Of a stretch of 8,255 bases of DNA, positions 5,232-8,255 are shown piece by piece (positions within the stretch are counted from its first letter, which is position 1; each line of letters begins with the position of its first letter). The DNA is from Actinomycetota bacterium (GTDB lineage: Bacteria; Actinomycetota; Thermoleophilia; UBA2241). The notes under the pieces are model-generated. The model saw nothing but the letters and a program-made list of their open reading frames with translations. It did not search any database and was not told the origin of the DNA. The DNA is taken from the NCBI GenBank assembly GCA_012719015.1, contig JAAYBE010000378.1:1-8255 (forward strand). Direction: 5' to 3'. The position numbers and the translations under genes are program-made.

Positions 5232-6131
5232 CTGACGAGCCCGCAGAACGCCCTCGTCAAACGTGCGGCGTCGCTGCGCCGGCGCAGGTCCCGCGACCGC
5301 GAAGGCGCCTTCCTGGCGGAGGGCGCCGACGTGGTCGCGGCCGCGCTCGCCGCAGGCTGGCGGCCGCAGGTCGTGTTCCTGCGCGAGGACGTCGCCGACG
5401 ACCTCGGCGAGCGCCTTTCCCTCGTGCCGGCCGACCCTGCCGAAGGAGGGCCCAGCCAGGGACCGGGCGCCGCGGCGGGCCCGCCGGCGCCCGGCGTCTT
5501 CGTCGTGAGCGACCGCGTCGCCGCGCGTCTCTCCACGCTCGAGACGCCGGTCGACGCGGTCGCCGTGCTGCCGCTGCCTGAGCGACGGGCGGCGGCAGCG
5601 CTGGCCACACCGGCGGCCGGCCGCGATGCGCTGGTCGTCTGCGTCGACGGGCTCCAGGACCCCGGCAACGTGGGGACCCTCATCCGCGCGGCGGCCGCCT
5701 TCGGGGCCTCCGCCGTCGTCACGTCCCAGGGCGCCGCCGACCCGTACGGGCCCAAGACGGTCCGCGCCGGCATGGGCGCGCTCTTCGCCCTGCCGGTGGT
5801 CGCGGGCGTGGAGGTGGCGGAGGTCGTCGCGGGTCTGCCGGACGCCGTGGTGTACGGGCTCGATGCCCACCGCGGCGAGCCGTTGGGCGCGACGGCGCTG
5901 ACCCGGCCGGCGGTGCTCGTGGTCGGAGCGGAGCGCGCCGGGCTCTCCGCGGCGGCCGCGCGGCGCGTCGATCATCTGCTCACGATACCGCTCGCGCCGG
6001 CCCGGCCCGGCGCGGTCGAGAGCCTCAACGCCGGCGTCGCCGGCGCGATCGCGCTCTACGAGTTCGCGCGCCGGTCCTCCGGCGCCGCCGAAGACCCGTC
6101 ACGCCGTGCGGACGCGGCGCAGGAAGGATGA
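5232..6131 (+). CDS. SpoU/TrmH-family 23S rRNA 2'-O-methyltransferase (TsnR-like), probable CTG start
   Basis: An AdoMet-dependent ribose 2'-O-methyltransferase of the SPOUT class. With the CTG start the protein has 299 residues. LTSPQNALVKRAASLRRR is the conserved N terminus, followed by REGAFLAEGADVV of the L30e-like substrate-binding domain. A Gly/Pro/Ala-rich stretch (about 71-88) is a low-complexity insert. The catalytic domain has all three SpoU motifs: DPGNVGTLIRAA (about 143-154, with the N...R pair), VVGAERAGLS (about 230-239) and ESLNAGVAGAIALYE (about 263-277), in which the usual 'LNVSVA' is changed to LNAGVA. In this frame there is no ATG, GTG or TTG between the stop at 5121-5123 and GTG 5331, and GTG 5331 would remove the conserved first 33 residues. 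CTG 5232 is therefore the best start, though it has no clear Shine-Dalgarno. The position between rplT and pheS matches tsnR in actinobacteria, but the exact rRNA target is unknown. Confidence 0.85.
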   Translation: MTSPQNALVKRAASLRRRRSRDREGAFLAEGADVVAAALAAGWRPQVVFLREDVADDLGERLSLVPADPAEGGPSQGPGAAAGPPAPGVFVVSDRVAARLSTLETPVDAVAVLPLPERRAAAALATPAAGRDALVVCVDGLQDPGNVGTLIRAAAAFGASAVVTSQGAADPYGPKTVRAGMGALFALPVVAGVEVAEVVAGLPDAVVYGLDAHRGEPLGATALTRPAVLVVGAERAGLSAAAARRVDHLLTIPLAPARPGAVESLNAGVAGAIALYEFARRSSGAAEDPSRRADAAQEG

Positions 6132-6133
6132 CC

Positions 6134-7225
6134 ATGGACGACGCGCATCTGCAGGAGTTGAAGCAGCGGGCCCCGGGGCTCGCGGCCATCTACCAGACCG
6201 GCCGCGACGCCATCCTGCGCGCGGGCGACCTGGCGGCGCTGGAGCAGGCGCGCGTACAGGTGCTCGGCCGCAAGAGCCCGCTCACCGACTTCCTGCGCTC
6301 CATCCCGGGCCTGCCGCCCGAGCAGCGGCCGCTGGTCGGCAAGGGCGGCAACCTCATCCGCAGGGAGTTCGAGGCGCTCGTGGAGGAGCGCGAGGCTGAG
6401 CTCAAGCGCGAGGCGCTCTCCGCCTCGCTGGCCCACGAGCGCCTCGACGTCACTCTCCCGGCCCGTCCGTTCCCGGCGGGGCACGAGCATCTCATCACCC
6501 AGACCATGCGTGAGGTCGAGGACATCTTCATCGGCCTCGGGTACTCCATCGCCGAGGGTCCGGAGGTCGAGCTCGACTACTACAACTTCACGGCGCTCAA
6601 CACGCCGCCGAGCCATCCGGCGCGCTCCGCTCACGACACCTTCTGGGTGGTCGAGCCGCGCGAGACCATGCCCGAGGCGGTCGTGGACGCCGACCGCGGT
6701 GTGCTGCTGCGCACCCACACCTCTCCCGTCCAGGTACGCGTCATGGAGCAGCAACGTCCGCCCGTCTACGTGCTGTGTCCCGGCAAGGTGTACCGGCGCG
6801 ACTCCGACGCGACGCACACGCCCATGTTCCACCAGATCGAGGGACTGGTCGTGGACGAGGGGATCACGCTGGCCGACCTCAAAGGGACCGTGGCGCACTT
6901 CACGCGCGAGTTCTTCGGGCCGGAGCGGCGCATCAGGGTCCGGCCCCACTTCTTCCCGTTCACGGAGCCCAGCATCGAGGTCGACGTGGACTGCGGGCTC
7001 TGCGGCGGCGAGGGCTGCCGCTCCTGCAAGTACTCCGGCTGGCTGGAGATCATGGGCGCCGGCATGGTCGACCCGGCGCTCTACGACTTCGTCGACTACG
7101 ATCCCGAGACGGTGACCGGCTTCGCCTTCGGCATGGGGGTGGAGCGCATGGCCATGCTGCGCCACGGCATCCCCGACCTGCGCCTGTTCTACGACAACGA
7201 CGTCCGCTTCCTGCGGCAGTTCTGA
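6134..7225 (+). CDS. pheS: Phenylalanine-tRNA ligase alpha subunit
   Basis: The catalytic subunit of the alpha2beta2 PheRS, which charges tRNA-Phe in the cytoplasm. It has 363 residues from ATG 6134. AGGAAGG (6121-6127) is spaced 6 nt from this ATG, whereas the in-frame ATG at 6128 touches it. The stop of the upstream methyltransferase ends at 6131. Residues 1 to about 98 form the N-terminal coiled coil that binds tRNA. The class II core follows: SHPARSAHDTFW (160-171), LLRTHTSPVQVR (191-202), motif 2 YRRDSDATHTPMFHQIEG (220-237), FFPFTEPSIEV (273-283) and motif 3 GFAFGMGVERMAML (329-342), which includes the amino-acid-pocket glycines. A CX2CX4CX2C insert (Cys287, 290, 295, 298) probably forms a small metal knuckle before GWLEIMGAGMV. 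pheT begins 13 nt after the stop, so the two subunits are co-translated. Confidence 0.97.
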   Translation: MDDAHLQELKQRAPGLAAIYQTGRDAILRAGDLAALEQARVQVLGRKSPLTDFLRSIPGLPPEQRPLVGKGGNLIRREFEALVEEREAELKREALSASLAHERLDVTLPARPFPAGHEHLITQTMREVEDIFIGLGYSIAEGPEVELDYYNFTALNTPPSHPARSAHDTFWVVEPRETMPEAVVDADRGVLLRTHTSPVQVRVMEQQRPPVYVLCPGKVYRRDSDATHTPMFHQIEGLVVDEGITLADLKGTVAHFTREFFGPERRIRVRPHFFPFTEPSIEVDVDCGLCGGEGCRSCKYSGWLEIMGAGMVDPALYDFVDYDPETVTGFAFGMGVERMAMLRHGIPDLRLFYDNDVRFLRQF

Positions 7226-7238
7226 GGAGGCGGACACG

Positions 7239-8255
7239 ATGAGAGTCCCGTTCAGCTGGATCAAGGAGTACGTCGCTTGGGAGGGCACGGTCGAGGAGAT
7301 GGCCGAGGTCCTGACCATGAGCGGCACCGAGGTGGAGGGCATCGACCGGGTCGGCGCCCCGCGCGAGGCGGACAACCTGAGCCGCTTCGTGGTCGGCAGG
7401 GTCCTCACCAAGGAGAAGCACCCCAACGCCGACCGGCTCAACCTGTGCACCGTCGACGTGGGGGAGAGGCACGGCGGCGTGCGCCAGATCGTCTGCGGCG
7501 CACACAACTTCGTCGCCGGGGACGTGGTCCCGGTCTCGCTCAGCGGAGCCGTGCTCGAGAGCGGCCTCAGACTGAAGAAGGCCAACCTGCGCGGGGTCGA
7601 GAGCGACGGCATGATCATGAGCGAGCAGGAGCTCGGCTACGAGGACGAGAGCCCGGGCATCGCGGTGCTCCCGGGCGAGTGGGTCGTCGGAGACCCGCTG
7701 CAGCGCTACCTGCCGGTGGCCGAGGACGTGCTCGAGCTGGAACTCACCTCGAACCGCCCGGACTGCTTCAGCATCTACGGCATCGCCCGCGAGGTCGCGG
7801 CGGCGGCGGGCCTGGACCTGGCGCCGCCGCCCACCGCGCCCGCGGCGGCGTTCGGCGGCGCGCCGGCGGCCGAGGACATCGCGGTCGAGATCGCCGCTCC
7901 GGAGCTGTGCCCGCGCTACGGCGCCACCGTGATCCGGGGCGTGCGCATCGGGGACTCCCCGGCGTGGCTCAAGGCGCGCCTCACGCACGCCGGCATGCGG
8001 CCCATCGACAACGTCGTCGACGTGACCAACTACGTCATGCTCGCCTACGGGCAGCCGCTGCACGCGTTCGACGCCGGCAAGATCCGCGGCGGCAGGCTGA
8101 TCGTCCGCCGGGCCGCGGCGGGCGAGAGGATCGTCACGCTGGACGGCGTGGAACGCACACTCGACGACCAGATGCTCGTGATCGCCGACGTCGAGCGCGC
8201 GCTGGTGATCGCCGGCGTCTTCGGCAGCCGGGACGCCGAGATCGACGAGCGCACC
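7239..8255 (+). CDS. pheT: Phenylalanine-tRNA ligase beta subunit, N-terminal 339 residues (cut by window edge)
   Basis: The structural and editing subunit of PheRS. ATG 7239 follows GAGGAGG (7224-7230) by 8 nt, and the frame is open to the right edge, ending exactly on a codon. MRVPFSWIKEYV is the usual start. Residues about 45-155 are the EMAP/tRNA-binding OB fold, with VGRVLTKEKHPNADRLNLC, IVCGAHNF and DGMIMSEQELG. LELELTSNRPDCFSIYGIAREVAA (about 167-190) is the B1 hinge. The B3/B4 editing region begins near CPRYGATVIRGV, with RPIDNVVDVTNYVMLAYGQPLHAFD (about 251-275) and ends near IAGVFGS. Full PheT is about 800 residues, so more than half is missing. Nothing is unusual in the visible part. 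Confidence 0.97.
   Translation, partial: MRVPFSWIKEYVAWEGTVEEMAEVLTMSGTEVEGIDRVGAPREADNLSRFVVGRVLTKEKHPNADRLNLCTVDVGERHGGVRQIVCGAHNFVAGDVVPVSLSGAVLESGLRLKKANLRGVESDGMIMSEQELGYEDESPGIAVLPGEWVVGDPLQRYLPVAEDVLELELTSNRPDCFSIYGIAREVAAAAGLDLAPPPTAPAAAFGGAPAAEDIAVEIAAPELCPRYGATVIRGVRIGDSPAWLKARLTHAGMRPIDNVVDVTNYVMLAYGQPLHAFDAGKIRGGRLIVRRAAAGERIVTLDGVERTLDDQMLVIADVERALVIAGVFGSRDAEIDERT

Noticed and set aside
6056..7618. Long minus-strand open frame (520 codons) opposite pheS and pheT
   Set aside because: It spans three well-supported plus-strand genes and shows no family features. It is a codon-bias artefact.

Overview
The window is GC-rich, coding-dense bacterial DNA. It has two divergent blocks that meet at an intergenic region around 3773-4056. 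The gene order on the right, infC-rpmI-rplT-(SpoU-type rRNA methyltransferase, tsnR-like)-pheS-pheT, is the arrangement I know from Actinomycetota, where a tsnR-type gene lies near the ribosomal protein genes and pheST. The base composition and left-hand genes suggest a high-GC, probably anaerobic and selenocysteine-decoding actinobacterial lineage. That assignment is an inference.

Left block, minus strand, read from about 3772 down to 1. fwdD encodes the molybdopterin-dinucleotide-binding subunit of formylmethanofuran dehydrogenase. Next come an unrecognised 55-residue small gene and then a long FwdB-FwdC fusion. A CorA-type magnesium transporter follows and runs off the left edge. The fusion gene appears broken, because an in-frame TGA at 2812-2810 splits it into a 113-residue piece and a downstream piece. 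The TGA sits exactly where FwdB carries its tungsten/molybdenum ligand (Cys or selenocysteine, followed by His-Gly-Pro). Both sides stay in one frame with no other stop. A perfect 7-bp hairpin with an AGUU loop begins 18 nt after the UGA. I therefore read the gene as one 730-codon selenoprotein, FwdB(Sec114)-FwdC. This is the main discovery candidate: a bacterial, redox-competent, selenocysteine-containing FwdB fused to FwdC, encoded with FwdD. No FwdA, formyltransferase or ferredoxin-type subunit is in the visible part of the locus.

Intergenic region, 3773-4056. It holds two plausible divergent promoters that share a perfect 9+3+9 palindrome (3873-3893). The infC leader carries a hairpin with a Shine-Dalgarno-like loop and directly after it a perfect 8-bp intrinsic terminator with six T. 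This looks like transcription attenuation of the infC-rpmI-rplT operon. A possible 23-codon leader reading frame runs through the terminator and ends in an ATGA overlap with the probable infC start.

Right block, plus strand. infC, rpmI and rplT encode IF3, L35 and L20. The SpoU methyltransferase has no in-frame ATG, GTG or TTG at its conserved N terminus and probably starts at CTG. pheS is complete and pheT is cut by the right edge. Apart from the fwd genes and the small ORF these are housekeeping translation genes. No transposon, CRISPR array, tRNA or rRNA was seen.
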